Source of the DNA: Tetradesmus obliquus
Taxonomy: Eukaryota; Chlorophyta; Chlorophyceae; Sphaeropleales; Scenedesmaceae
Direction of reading: 5' to 3'
Assembly: GCA_030272155.1 (NCBI GenBank)
Contig: CP126193.1
Location: 3,534,001 to 3,598,000, forward strand
Length of the DNA stretch: 64,000 nt
Position numbers and translations under genes: made by a program. Positions 24,619 to 37,758 of this stretch are shown one piece after another (position 1 is the stretch's first letter; each line of letters opens with the position of its first letter). Under the pieces are notes generated by a model. It was not told where the DNA came from. It worked only from the letters and a program-made list of their open reading frames with translations, and did no database searches.

Positions 24619-27600
24619 AGTCGCACTATCAGTTGCCAACAGCAGTGGCTGCAGCTGCAGCAGCATCATGAAGCCCCACCTGTCTTCCTGCTCATACGCC
24701 TGCTCATCATCATCCTCTCTGCTGCTGCCGGCGCCAGCAGCAGCAGCAGCACTGGCAGCTGGGGTTGTGGCACCCTCATCAGCCGCTGCTGTTGCTGCTG
24801 TCGTGTCTGCAGGCTGGCTGGCGTCCTGCAGCAGCCCAAGCTGCCGCCGCTGCTTTGCACCCATACCTGGGCGGCAGCACCAAAGGCAGCTTCTTGCAAC
24901 CCGCTACCACCAACACCCACTGACTCACTAAACTGTGCCAGCCCCTTTGTGCACGCAAGTCTCAGCATTAAACAGCAATCAAAAAACTTCAAGAATTGGA
25001 TGGTGTTCCCGTCTCCTCATTGTGAATGAGCTGCTCGCACCATCCCTGCAGGAAACCGCACAAGCAAGATCAGGTTGCAGCTGCCGAGCAGTGTATGCTT
25101 GCACGCTGCTGGCTGCACGCCCCTACTTCTACCACTGGCTGCTGCCTTCCACACACAGCTCAGCAAACAAAAGCTGCTGGCATGTGTAGCGCCGCACCTG
25201 TGATGTTGACTAGCCACACTGTGCCGGAATCAAACATGCTGATGCTCCAGTGCTCTCCAACGCGCACCTGCAGAGCGCAGTACAACCCAGACTGTCAACA
25301 CAGCAACGCAGCAAGCCTGTGAGGTGCTGCAAATTTCATGCAATTGGTGTAGCACAGCATGCAATCAATGTGGTGCAAGCAAACGCAAGCCCCAGCTGAC
25401 AGACCCAGCTGCCAAATGCGACGACTTTCCCAGGGCAGGTCGCAGCCCGTAAACAACACCAGCTGCGCTAACTCGCTCGGGAAAGAAACAGACAAACGCT
25501 GCGTGCTAGCCCTAGCTGCGCAACAACTCACGAAAGCCATGTCGTATGGGTCAATGTCTTCACCAAGCACGCTCATCTCGCCTCCCTGCTGCCCCTCCAG
25601 CTTCAGTTTCCGCCTTCTGTCCTGCTGTGGCGGTGGCGGCTTAGGGTCGAGGTTTCTGTAGCTGGTTTTAGGCAGCAGCACCCGCAGGTCAATGATGTGG
25701 TCCACCTTGTGCTGCTTGTCTGTGAAGTCCAGCACCAGGCAGTTGTCCTTGCCGGGACCGCGGCGCAGCCCCCGGCCCAGCATCTGCATGCACAGGAAGT
25801 TGTGACAGGACGATTTCAGTTCTGCAGCAGGGGATGTTGCCAGAAGACATGCTTTTGCCAGGCGCGCGGCGCAGGCCACGGCCCAGCTTGTGAATGAAGA
25901 GTGTGCGTGGGAGCAAGAGGTATGAAGGCACTGCGCGGGTGCTGACACACTGAAAGGGCGTCTGTAACCATGTGCGCATGCGTATGTGGGTGACAGGTCC
26001 AGAGCACAGTTTCATGTGCTTTGATTGCTGAGCAGCTGTTAGTAGAAAGTTACCATCTGCTGCCGGTATGCTTTTCAGATGTTACAGCTGTACTTCGGCT
26101 GCAGCAGACATTCTGGAAGTGCTGGGCCGATTACACCATCTGATCCATGGTATGCTGTTCACACTCGCCAACCTGTGTGTAGAGGCCTGTTGACTTGGTG
26201 GGCCGTGCCAGCAGCAGCGCGCTGATGCTCGGCTCGTCAAAGCCCTGCAGGCAGGCCAGCAAGCCAGCCAGCAGCAGTGGTCAGACAAGCAGCCAGAGCA
26301 TGCACTCATGCTGCTACTAGCGGCTAGGCTGGCAGCCGATCAGCACAAGAGTGCCAGGCGTTTGATACAATAGATTAATCACAGCGCCATCCTAATAGAG
26401 CCATCCTAACAGAAGAAGGTGATAGCTACTGGCTCGACAATGGTACCGGCACTCGCACCCGCATATTTAGTTGCAAAGACACGTCTGGGACCCCTGCAGG
26501 GCCGTGTTAGTCACCCCGCTGTACAGGCCTGCAGTGCAGCAGCGGTATATGCAGTGCGCAACACAAAAACAGTGCCGTACCTCTGTGAGCTTTTCGCAGT
26601 TCCACAGCACGTCCAGGCCGCCCCTCCTGAACCTGCTGATGTCCAGCTTCACTTCTTCAATGCTGCGCTTGCTGTGCACCACACCGGAGCGCACACCTGC
26701 GCGTGCACCATGCCACACATGTTGAACAGCAGCAGTTTCAATAGATACTAGGAGTCAGGGCCAGTTCAGGTCGTGTGTGGTGGCCATGCCACGAAGACCC
26801 AGCCAGATGCACTGGCGGCACCATCCACGCGCACGCACTCACAGTGCATCCCCCTGGCTGGGTTTGATGTCACGTTGAGCAGCAATCGGCGGTGTGAGGA
26901 CAGGGGCTAACTGACTGCTGCGTGCACGTGGTGCAAGCAGGGGTGCAGCCCACCTGCTTGCAGGAACAGCGAGTTGAGGGCCTCTGCATGCTCAATGTCC
27001 ACAGCAAAACCGATCGCCTTCCGCACAGCACGCTTGCCAGCCATGCTCAGATCCATAGCAGGCTCTACCTCCTCCTCATCTTCACTGTCGTGCTGCTTTA
27101 GCTTGAGCTTGCTGCTGCTGCTTCTGTTGCTTTTGCTGCTTCTGCTGCTGCCACGTTGCGCTGCTGCTGCTGCCAGCACGCCAGCTGCAGGCGCATCAGC
27201 GGCAGCAGCAGCTGCAGTGGTGTGCGCTGCTGTGTTATCTGGCTCGCAGCAGTAGTCCAGGAATGCTGCCAGCACCAGCCTGTTGCGGCCTGGACTGCAA
27301 TTGAGACAGGCACACACATACGCGGCAGATGTGGAAGCCTTGCAACCCACATGCGGGCAGCTGACGGCATCGGCATGCTGCTGCTCTGCGCGAGGCTCCA
27401 TGCCAGCAAGAGCTCATGCACCACCACATAGAGCTTATGTGTTCCAGTGCTGCCTGCACAGCGGTGCTGCGTGCAACAGCTGGAGTGGCCTTCACATTCC
27501 TGCAAGCCATGCGCTCCTGGCACTTGTTTGTTACTGCAAAACCAGGACCAACTGGCAACATGCCCTGCTCAGTGCCAGCCGCATGTACTAAAGCAGCTGT

Positions 27601-28321
27601 GCCTGATGTTGCGTGCTGCCAAAGCTGTGCCCACCCCACCTGTTCACCAGGGGGCTGAGTTTTGAGATGACAAAGTCGCCGCCAGAGCCGCCGCCTGCAC
27701 CCTTGAGGTGTGTGTGCGTGAAGATGCGGCGGCTGTGGATCTGTCAAAGCGCCAGCGAGCGAAGAAATGCAGGAGAAATGCGGCAGAGAGATAGGCAGGC
27801 ACGGAGTGTGGACAGCAGGCAGACAGTTGGGTACGCGGAGCTGGCATGCATGAAGTTACAGAAGCATTACAGTACGGTTGTGTGTAGCACTTCATGCATG
27901 GTCACGTAAAGCTGCAGGGCGCGCATCGCACGATTAGCTGTGCAGCTGCAGGCGCTATGCCACTGAGCCGCCAGTGAGCCGGCCAGGGGCTTGCACAAAG
28001 CTGTCTTACTGCCAGGCATTGTCTCCCAACATGTGCTGCCAGGGACTCCTGTGTAAGAACTTTCTTGAAAAGAGCTCCTGGAAGAGTAAATCTGGTTGAG
28101 AATATTGGGAAAAGCACACTGCTGCTTCTGCATGCCTCGCAATAGGAGGCAACATGCAGCACATGCTATGCAGCCACGCAAGAGCAGTGCTGGCTCACCC
28201 GGCTGAGGTAGCCAGCGTTGATCATGTCTGAGATGTTCTTGCTAAACACGTTGTCAAAGATCTCATACAGCTCACACGACTCAGCCTCGCGCAGCCTGCA
28301 GCACACATGGCACGTGACGGT

Positions 28322-28375
<54 letters not shown>

Positions 28376-28552
28376 TGAAGGACTGGTGCTGCCACACCTG
28401 CGCCAAAGCACAACACTATTTTTTTAGCATGAATATGTGGCGCCACCACCTGGAGCTGAAGCAGCAACAGCTGAAGCCACACAAGCAGCAGCAGAGGCAG
28501 CTTACCTACCCAAAATGACCATTGCAGCATGAGCGTAAGTGGTGACGAGGAC

Positions 28553-28598
<46 letters not shown>

Positions 28599-31310
28599 TG
28601 GCTGCATGCTCAGCTCACCTGTAAGGGGTGGCTGTGAAGCCAACACACAGACTGTTGGGGTTGTTCACAGCACGCATCACCAGCTGCTGCGGCCCAGCAC
28701 TGCTGCTACTGCTGCTGCTGCTGCTGTTGCCATCTGTGTCTGCTGCTGCTGCATCCCACTCCTCCGAGCTCTCTTCCTGGCTGTCATCTGCGCTGCTGCC
28801 GCTGCTGCCACCGCTGAAGGCAGACCCATCCGCATACACGTCTGTTTTTCTATCTGCACCCACAGACTCGGCCTCATCACTGCTGCTGCCGCTGCTGGGT
28901 GCAGCAGCGTCCTCCACAAACCCTAGGCCCCGCAGCACTGCCTTGTAGGTGTTAGCCACTGAGTGGTGTGCCTCATCCACCACCACCAGGCTGAACCTGC
29001 ACTGCGCCAGCTGAGGGATGCAGTTGACGGCAGTGCCCACCGACGCGACAATGACCTGTAGCAAGGCCCAGCGGCAGCAGCAGCAGCGCAGAGGCTGGCA
29101 ACCAGTTTTGCGGTGTCGCAATGCAGCATGTTGACGAGCGGCTGGCTGCTGCCATCAGCCTGATGGCAGGAGCGCATCAGACATACTGTACGCTGACACT
29201 GTTGGCAACGGGCAGCAGTGCTGGCATGACAGCCGAGTATCACATGTTCGTGTTCATCATGCACCCACAACTGCCACATGTCACACCCACATGCGCTTGA
29301 CAAGCAATGGTACAGTACTGCACGTGAAGCCCTCTCGTGGTAGGATCTGCAACCACACTCACACACAGCTGCACACTGCCCGGCACCTGGCCAAAGAAGT
29401 CCTTGCATGCACACACTGTTGGCAAGCAGCGGTGCATGCAGCTGTGCACAAACGCCTCCAGAATAGAAGCACCCAGCCACCCCCGCACCCCACCTGCCCG
29501 TAGGAGTCCTTGCATGCACACACTGTTGGCAAGCAGCGGTGCATGCAGCTGTGCATGCAGCTGTGCACAAACGCCTTCAAAACGAAAGCACCCAGCCACC
29601 CCCGCACCCCACCTGGCCGAAGAAGTCCTTGCGCTGGCCCTTGACCCAGCTCACGCTGCAGGCTGGCCACATCAGCCGGAACTTCTCCTCAGCCTGGGCA
29701 GTGAGGGCAGCAAGCAACAGGCCAGCACGCAGAAGGCAGCAGCAGCGTGTGCGGTAGCGTGTGCGGCAGCGGGTGCGGTGATTTTGCTTCAGGCACCATG
29801 GCAAGGCCAGCCGCATGCCTGTACCTCGTCTGCAGGCGTTTTAGTTTAGGTGTGTGCCGTTGCTCCTGGTGCGGCAGCATGCACGTGTGCATGTGCCACA
29901 GGTTCGCTGCAGGCAGCACATCACTGTGGTTTTTGCTGAATGACTGCATATAGCAACACACAACACATGCTGGATGCAGCACTGAAGGGGCAGGCATGCT
30001 GTGCAGCACAGGAGCAGCAGCAGCTGTTTGACACTTGACTGTCTCACATGTGCAGCACAACCCACCTGGTGCAGCAGCTCAAACCTGTGGGCCAGCACCA
30101 GCACACGCATCAGGCCTGCATCACATGTGGGCGCAGGCGCACCACGCGGCCTTCCACGCTTGCTGCTACGGCTATTACTGTCAGTGCTGCTGCTGTCATC
30201 CATACTGCTGCTTGCCAGCAGTGCTGTGCCGTTGCTGCCTGTGCTGCCTGCATCTAAGCTGCTCAAACTGCTGCGCTCTACTCGCGCATCGCTTGTTTCG
30301 CCGGTATCGAATGCGGGTGTTGGCATCGGCTGCTGCTCCTGCTGCTGCTGCTGCAGCTGCTGATGCCGCTGCTGCTGCTGCTCGACGTCACCTTTTCTCC
30401 GGTAACTGCGAAACCTGGGGGGAGGCAGGACAACAGCAGCTGGCTCAGGGAGCTGCTCGGCTGCCGTGTCTGGATCCCCGGCCGCTGCTGCTGCTGCTGC
30501 TGTTGGTGCTTCCTCCTCAGCTGCTACTGCTTCGGAGTGATGTCCTGCTGCTTCTGCTGCTGCTGCTGCTGGTGCATCCACTGGCTTCCCAGTCACGCCA
30601 CCTACTACCACAGCAGCTGCGACTGCGCCAGCTTGCACTGCACCCCGCTCTGCAACACCCCCATGCGCAGCACTGGCGCTGCTGCCCGCAGATGGCACAT
30701 AGTGCTGAGCCAAGTAACGTGCCAGCGCAGCAAACACTACGGTCTTGCCTGTGCCTGTAGGCAGCATGACCAGCTGCACGCTGCTGCCGGCCTTCCATTG
30801 TGTTATAACTTCCCGAATGGCATCCTGCTGGTAGTCCCGCAGCTCAAATGAGCTGTCAGGAAAGGTGAGATCCTGCTGGCTGGGGATGGGCAGAACCTCA
30901 GACAGGCTGGCAGCAGAAGCAGCAGCGGGAGAGGCAGCAACTGCTGCAGGTTCTGCTGCTGCTAGTGATGCTGTGGCTTGTGCATCGTATGCAGCTGCTG
31001 CTGTGGCTGAAGTTCCGTCTTGGCTGGTTTGCAGTTGCTGAGCGGATGCTGTTGTGCCTGCTGATGCACCTGCCTCGGCAGCAGATGCTGGCGGCAGTGT
31101 TGCTGCATGCTCCTTTGCTGGTGTCCTCCTTCGCGACCTGCGCCTGGGTGTAGCTGGCCCTGCTGCTGCTGTAGCATCAGCTGCAACATCTGGAGATCTG
31201 CTGCTGCTGGTGCTGCTTTTGGTGTCGTCCGCGCTGCTGCTGCCGCTGCTGGTGGTGGCTCTGCGTCTGGCATGCGCGACAACACCAGCTCCTCCAAGGC
31301 CAAATCCAAC
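23378..31310 (-). CDS. IRC3-like DEAH-box helicase
   Basis: Well-supported exons: 30066-31310, 29613-29693, 28619-29055, 28199-28295, 27640-27740, 27428-27499, 26954-27294, 26581-26696, 26173-26244, 25532-25783, 25198-25267, then 23575-23688. An exon ending at 23993 precedes the last of these. The region 24000-25190 and the terminal exon (23378-23443) are uncertain, and an upstream first exon is likely. Superfamily 2 motifs: LRDYQQDAI, PTGTGKT (I), LAHRFELLHQ (Ia), VVVDEAHH (II), GFTATPYR (III), NCEKLTEGFDEPSI, LLLARPTKS, and QMLGRGLRRGPGK (VI) followed by LVLDFTD. This order and wording match yeast Irc3, a mitochondrial branched-DNA helicase; organelle targeting here is inferred. Low-complexity inserts separate motifs I/Ia, II/III and parts of the second RecA fold. 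The C-terminus has LTRGEASDLI. Confidence 0.84.
25848..25905 (-). repeat. Duplicate of the helicase motif VI exon start
   Basis: The intron ahead of exon 25532-25783 holds a second, diverged LGRGLRRAPGK coding stretch about 110 bp upstream of the genuine one. Confidence 0.7.
28324..28374 (-). repeat. (CTG)17 upstream of a helicase 3' splice site
   Basis: Seventeen CAG units on the plus strand read as CTG in the transcript and lie about 25 bp before the acceptor of exon 28199-28295. Confidence 0.9.
29382..29628 (-). repeat. Tandem copies of a helicase exon end and its intron
   Basis: A unit of roughly 110-120 bp, holding the end of exon 29613-29693 (KDFFGQ) and the following intron, recurs near 29390 and 29503 besides the genuine copy. 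Each copy still has a GTG-type donor-like sequence. A shared intronic block reads cacccagccacccccgcacc. Confidence 0.82.
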
Positions 31311-32913
31311 CTGTCACAACAAAAGCTTGTTTCAGTCAGTGTTGAGGGTTTCTCAGTCTGAATGATGGGGCCAGCCTGCACCGCTTGTCCAATGTGCAGG
31401 TGTTCTTGAGCAGTCAACGCCATGCAAGCATGGTGCCAGCTGCAAGGCTTCTAATAGCTTCTTCTCAAACTCACTAAGCGTGTTTGGCTCCTATGCAGCA
31501 ATGCAGTGCCCAGACTCCGAGCCAGCATGAGGGTGGTCAGGTGACTGGTAGCGCACTCGCCGCAACATGCTCAGCCTGCACCAGGAAGATCCTTTCATTA
31601 GCCAGTAACATAGCACAGCAACAGTGTGCGATCACGCGCATGCTTCATACTTGTGTACTGCTGCTCAAACCCAGGTCACTGGGGTGCTGGCCAAGCCCCT
31701 CACACATACCTGCGATACAATCGGAGCCGAAAGCAACTAGCTAAAGTATCAGGCTAGCTGCAGTTGGCCACTGCATTGCTTGACCTGCTGTTGCAGACGG
31801 GCCCGCTTGCACAAAATCTTACATCCAGCTTCCTTGCGTACTTTTCAACTCTTTATGTGTCGTCGCAAGCTTCATTATACGGGTACTACCGAAAGCACAG
31901 TCAACGAAAGCTAGGAACCGCTCCCAGGCCGTTTGGCTTTGCTCCATACATGCATACGGTTGCTCACCGAAGCCTAAGCAAACTTCCAAACTTCCTTCTT
32001 CCGTAGTCTATCACTAACCACCTGCGCCTGGTGTACTAGCTGCAGCTGGGTGCAAGCACAACACAGCAGCTCGCAGCATGAGTTGACAAGGCTTGTTTGA
32101 CCCAAAGGTGCTGGCTTGCTGCTGAAGAGATGAGCAGTGCTAGCTGGCAACATGCCAAGCAGCAAATCCAGCGGGTAAGGCCTGTCATCTATGGTCTTGC
32201 GTGCTGGATGTGTCTGTTGTGTGCCATGCTCACATTGCGCACAAGAATTGCACATCGGTAGGTGCCCGCCAAGCACTGCCAGTTGCGGTTACTTTGGTGT
32301 CAAGCACTGTTGGGGCAATGTATCACAGGCACAGCGTGCTGCTGCATTGCTGCTGCAATTCAAGGCCTTAGCCAACTCAGCTCTATGCTCGCCAAGCAGC
32401 AGCACGAGTCATGTGCATGCTCCCCTCACCCTCAGCTAACCTGTGAACCCACGTGTGTCTACTTTGCGCTGCTTTCAGGCCGCAGCCATACAGTGCGCAG
32501 GCAACTGTTCACAACACCAGTCAGCACACCAGCGCAAGCGACGGGCATGATCCTGCGAGCCAGCGGCGCTCAAGCACCGCAGGCGGTGCACTGCAGCATG
32601 CACCCCGCAGGATCAGCAGCGATGGCAGTGGGCATTCCGGCAAAGCGGCATTGCAGTGTGCAGGCCCGTTATCCAGGTGTGTAAAGCAGGCTGAGTTCTC
32701 TACCTGACTGCATGTTGCTGCTCAAGTTTGTGCTCATGCTGGCATTTTGTGGACGTGGACGTTAGCAAGTGACGGGGCACACAAGTGAGCTGATGGGACT
32801 CAAGATGCAAATCCGTAGCCTATAATCCAGTACATGTGGCAGTGTACACTCTTGGGTTCATGTAGTCAAAGCCATGCTTAATTACAGCAGCGTCGGCAGC
32901 AGCAGTTCAAGCT
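31311..32913. other. Divergent spacer between helicase and USP genes
   Basis: Expected to contain the promoters of both genes and probably a helicase first exon. An ATG at about 31423 could start an exon with a phase-0 donor, but support is weak. Nothing else recognised. Confidence 0.4.
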
Positions 32914-35900
32914 ATGACACAGGACCTTGCTGCTGCTGCTGCCTCCACTGCTGCCTACAGGGCCCCTGCACCTGGTGGCGCATACACCAGCCGTGTCGCA
33001 AAGCAGGCTGGTGCACCTGCAGATGAAGCTGTCAAGGCATCTTCATCACCAGCAGCGCCACGGCATTTCCGCAGTGCCGTGTTCTCAGCGTCTCAAAAGC
33101 TTGCAGCTGCTGCTACGCCCAGCGAGACCAGCAGTGGCGCCGCAATGCCCAGCAGTAGCAAGGGCAGGTCATTGTCAACGCCACGCAGCGGCGGCAGCGT
33201 CACCGCTGTCCCTGGCAGACCACGTATTGTGCAGCCAGGCAGCAGCAGCAGCAGCAGCATTGCAGCTAAGGGACTGACGAGCCAAGGCCCCTTGGCGTCT
33301 GCATTGGCTGGCCAAAAGCAAGCTGGCAGCACCCGCAGGTTGGTCGCCAATGCCAACAACATCCCTATTTTGTTACAATATGTGAGAGTTGCTTGCAAAC
33401 ATGCCAAATATATCACCTGAGTTTTGCTTGTGGTGTCGCATTAGCATGCTGTTGCACAGTTTACTGAAGTTGGTGATTGAGCAGGTTGGCTACAGACGAT
33501 CAACTACTGTGCTGGTTGCCTTTGTTTGCCTGCTGCAGCAGCACTTCTGCACGCACCACCGCCTCAGCAAGAGACAGCGGAGCTAGCCCAGAAGACAGCA
33601 GCAGCTTCAGCACGACCAGGGGCTCTGCCAATCGGACACCTGGCTCTTCTGCTGCCGCAGCAGCCAGTGCACAGCGCAGCAGCAGTCGACCAATCGGGGC
33701 AGCAGATTCAGGGTTTGACGCAGCAGCAGAAGCAGCCACAGCTGCCCAGCCAATCTGCACCAGAGTTGCACTTGAAGCGCTTCTGCAGCTGAAGAAGCAG
33801 CGGCACCAACAGCAGCAGCAGGTACTAGAGAAGGACACCCTGGGGATAGCTGAACCCCTCACAAAGCCGGCTTCTGCGGTGACAGCTGCACACCTTGGTG
33901 CGCCAAGCAGCAGCAGCCTAGTGGGCGCGTACAGCCGGCCAGCGGGTGCATATGCGAGCGCTGTTGCTGGTGGCGGCGCTGGTCTTGGGCCGAGTAGAGA
34001 CGGGCCAGCCGCCTCTGGTGGCGGTGGTACTTACCTTGACCGCATGTCAGCAGCAAACACGACGCTGCTGCTGCAGCAGCAGCAGCAGGTTGCAGCAGCT
34101 GCAGCTGCCGCAGTTGCTGCTGCTGGTGGTGTAACGGACAGGGCGCCGCCACGCAGAGCGGATGGTGGCAGCGCATGGCCAGCAGGAGCGCAGCTGCAAG
34201 ATGCAGCCGCAGCGCCGCCAGCAGGAGCAGTGAGGCAGCGAGTCGGTGCTGGCAGCAACTATGCAAGCCCGTTACTGCACAACCACCCTACATACGGCAG
34301 CGCAGGTGCAGCAGCAGGGAGTACGCAGTATAATCGCCCGCTATACAGGCCGGAGCTGTATGCTGCGGCTGATGCGGGGCTTAGCGGCAGTTCAGCTGCA
34401 ACGGCAGCGCTGCTGCAGAGGAACCAGGCTCAGTTACAGCAGCAGCTGCAGGACAGGTCGGGCAGGTTGCAGCTGCAGCACGGCTCTGCAGCTGGCCCCA
34501 GTGACCCACAACAGCAGCAGCAGCAGCAGCAGCAGTACCATGCACAACAGCCATTGCAGCCAAGCGCAGTAGCTGAGCGAGTGCGTGAACGGATTGGCAT
34601 GGCCAGCATGTCTAGCAGCAGCAGCAGCTCCAGCCAGGTGCATGCAGTGCAGGCGGCAGCCCCTTCAGTTGCTGGCGGCCGGCGTTTTGCGCACTCTGGC
34701 AGTTTAATGGACACACGGCTGCCACCTGTGCAGGCGCTCGGCACAACACCAGTGCGCGCGCCGCACCCGCTGTACACACTATCACCGCAGCAAGCACAGC
34801 AAGTGGTGCAGCCCCAGCAGCAGCAGCAGCGGATGTATGAAGCTAGTAATGTTGGCAGTGCAGCAGGCTACAACAGCTACAGTGCTGCGGCTACTGCGGG
34901 GACGCAGCAGCGATTCAGTGATATCGGGACAGCAGCCGGCGCTGGCGATGAGTTGGGCAGGCGCTCCAGCAGTAGTGCAGGCAGCGCCAGCAATGTCTAC
35001 GCCAACCCATACAGACCACCAGAACAGTTAGGTGGCTCAGGTGCTGCTACCAGCAGCAACACTGCGAGTGGTTGCAGTGCTGCAGAGCCATCGGCAGCAG
35101 GAACGGGCAGGTTTGATGTCCTATGTGCGCCACGCGATAGTGACGGTGTTGCTTGCAGCGCATGGCCTGCCACTGCGGCAACTGCTGCTGCCATGTACCG
35201 CAGCAGCAGGTACAGCTCCGCAGGCAGTCAGCCGGCTCCAAGCAGCTGTTTTGCAGTTGCTAGCCAGCAGGAACAGCAGCAGGTGCAAATGCAACCACAG
35301 CAGTCGCAGCAGCAACAGCAGGCCGCAAGTATGAACCGCACGGACAGTACCGCCAGCAGCACAGCGCTGGCCAGCAGGCAGCCATCATTCCTTATTGGGA
35401 CTCGCCCCATGTCTGACGACGCAGACGATGCCAATCCTGAGCTGTCGCCCGACGCTGCAGCAGTTTGTGGGCACAACAGGGGCTTTGACGGTTACTCACA
35501 AGGCGAAGACTTTGCCTCAGCGCAGCAGCGGGCGGCATCACAGTTTCTGCATTGCCAGCTTGTAGCGTCCCGTAGCAACAGCGCATCAGTTGAGCCGGGG
35601 CAGGCACTGCTGCAGCAAGGACAGCAGCAGCAGCAGCAGCACCAGCACCAGCAAGTAGCCGCTGCTTCAGCAGCCGTGGCCTGTGCTGCAGTAGCCACCA
35701 AGGGTGTCGTATCCAATCCTGGAGGCGGCATGGTTGAGGCTGTTGAGTATGCCGCAAGCGACGACTCATCCGACGTGACAGAGATGAGCACGTCGCTAGA
35801 GCACAGCATAGCCAGCAGCAGTAGCGGCAGCGACAGCGAAGATTGTGCAGCGCCAGGCATATCACACGCAGTGCGGCGGCGGCTGCTTGGGGTCCCAGGT

Positions 35901-37758
35901 GGGCTCAGCAGCAGCATCAGCATCTCCACTGAAGGCCGCAGCAGCAGCTGCGGCAGTGGGCGGGAACTCGAGACCGCCTGCGGCTCACCCGCAGCAGCAG
36001 CAGGCAGTGGTGCCCGGCAGCTGCTCAGCAGCAGCAGCAGAGGCAGGCCGGGCCAGCTGCCGGTGGGCTGCATGGGGCTGAACAACCTGGGCAACACCTG
36101 CTTCATGAACAGCATCCTGCAGTGCCTCAACTGCCTGCCGGAGCTCGTGGCGGCGCTGCTGGGCCCCTGCGTGGCTGCCTGCATGCCTCAAGAAGATGCA
36201 CGGTGTACCGCACAACATGCTGGCAGTGTCAGGTGGCGGCCCAAGGCCTCTGTGGGCCCTGCGCTGTGTGAGCTGCTGGCGGAGATGTGGTCGCAGCAAG
36301 CAGCGGGTGATGCGGCTGCTTCTGCTGCTGCTGCTGCTGCTGCGCGGCGGCGCGGCTGCGCTGTGAGCCCGCGGCGCTTTCTTGAGGCTGTGTCTGCTGC
36401 TGACGAGCGCTGGGGTGACGGCTGCCAGCAGGACAGCCAGGAGTTCTTGCACAGCCTGCTGGAGCAGCTGCAGGTGAGGCTGGGCGCGCGCTTGCCTGCA
36501 ACTGCGTCAGCAGCGGCTTGGCAGCTTTGGGGCAGGCTACTTGGTGTGGGCGCCTCTGCAGCGTCGCGGAAAGGCTTGGTGGCTTGTCGCTAACTGTTCG
36601 CCAGTGTCGTTGTGCATGCGAGCGTGTTGGCTGTGTGTCGGCGCATGCATGCGCGGCGGTGTGGGCACCAAGGGTGTACTAGTAAATACATGCTGTTGCA
36701 CTGCTGACCTGCACTGGATCTGCCTCTCTTTCTGCTGCACCTGCCATGCATCGCCTGCGCCAGTCTGAGTGCAACCGCGTGCAGGGCAAGCCGCAGTACA
36801 GGGAGCTCAGCAGCCACGGCAGCGTGCTGCAGCAGGCGGCTGAGGCGGCAGGCTACGCGCGCAGCTGGCACGACTCGTTCGTGGACGACCTGTTTGGCGG
36901 GCAGCTGCAGAGCACCATCACCTGCAGCGCGTGCGGCGCACAGAGCCACTGCTTTGATCCATTCCTGGACCTGTCGGTGCCGCTGCCGCGTGGCAAGGCG
37001 CAGGTGTCGCTGCAGGTGAGGGCCCTGGCTGGGTTGGTAGTAGCCGCATGTTGTCTGGGAAGTCTAACTGGATGCTTCGACGTGCTTGTTGGAAGACGGA
37101 ATCGGCAGCTGAAGTTGACGCCAATTACTTGGATGTTGATGGAACAGGCAGCGAGCGGGTGGGACAAACTGCATGCATGACATTGTGGGTCCTGCGTTGT
37201 TATGTGTGCTGCTTGCAGGACTGCTTGTCTGCGTTTGTGGAGCAGGAGGTGCTGACAGGCAGCGAGGCCGTCAAGTGCGGCAGCTGCAAGCGCACCTGCG
37301 ACGCGACAAAGCGGCTGCAGATCTTCCAGTGCCCGCGGCTGCTGGTGCTGACCCTCAAGCGCTTCAACAGCGGCAGCAGCAGCAGGGGCGGCGGCGCTAG
37401 CGGCTGGGCAGCAGGCAGCGGCGGCTGGTTTGGCTTCTCACCCTACTCGAAGAACCAGACGCCTGTGAAGCTGGATGCGCAGCATGCACTGGATCTGTCG
37501 CCGTACTGCAATCAGCAGGCGCTGCAGGCTGCTGTGGATGGCGCTGGCACTGGCAGGGGCTGCAGCGCGCCGAAGTATCAGCTGCTGGCGGTTTCGGAGC
37601 ACTCTGGGTGCTTGGGTGGCGGGCACTACACGGCGCAGGGGCGCAGCGTGGCAGATGGGCGCTGGTACGACTTCAATGACGCGAGCGTGACGCCTGACAG
37701 CCACCCTAGCGGCAGCAGCAGCAGCGTGTATGTTTTGTTTTTCCGCTTGGTTGCTTGA
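32914..37758 (+). CDS. Ubiquitin-specific protease (peptidase C19)
   Basis: Four exons: 32914-33338, 33539-36473, 36764-37015 and 37219-37758; phases fit, giving 1383 aa. The USP catalytic domain sits at the C-terminus. The Cys box is GLNNLGNTCFMN (nucleophile near residue 996), followed by QQDSQEFLHSLLEQL. Zinc-binding pairs are TCSACG and KCGSCKRTC. The His box is GGHYTAQG (His near 1340), then WYDFNDASV and YVLFF. The enzyme removes ubiquitin from proteins. The first ~850 residues are Ser/Ala/Gln-rich low complexity with poly-Q runs and short acidic and Tyr-containing patches, unusually long for the family. The arrangement resembles USP2/USP8-type enzymes; the substrate is unknown. The ATG at 32914 is the first in frame after the upstream spacer. 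Confidence 0.9.

Noticed and set aside
31310-31423. ATG-initiated first exon of the helicase
   Set aside because: The phases could fit, but the sequence lacks any targeting or conserved feature, so the start was left open.
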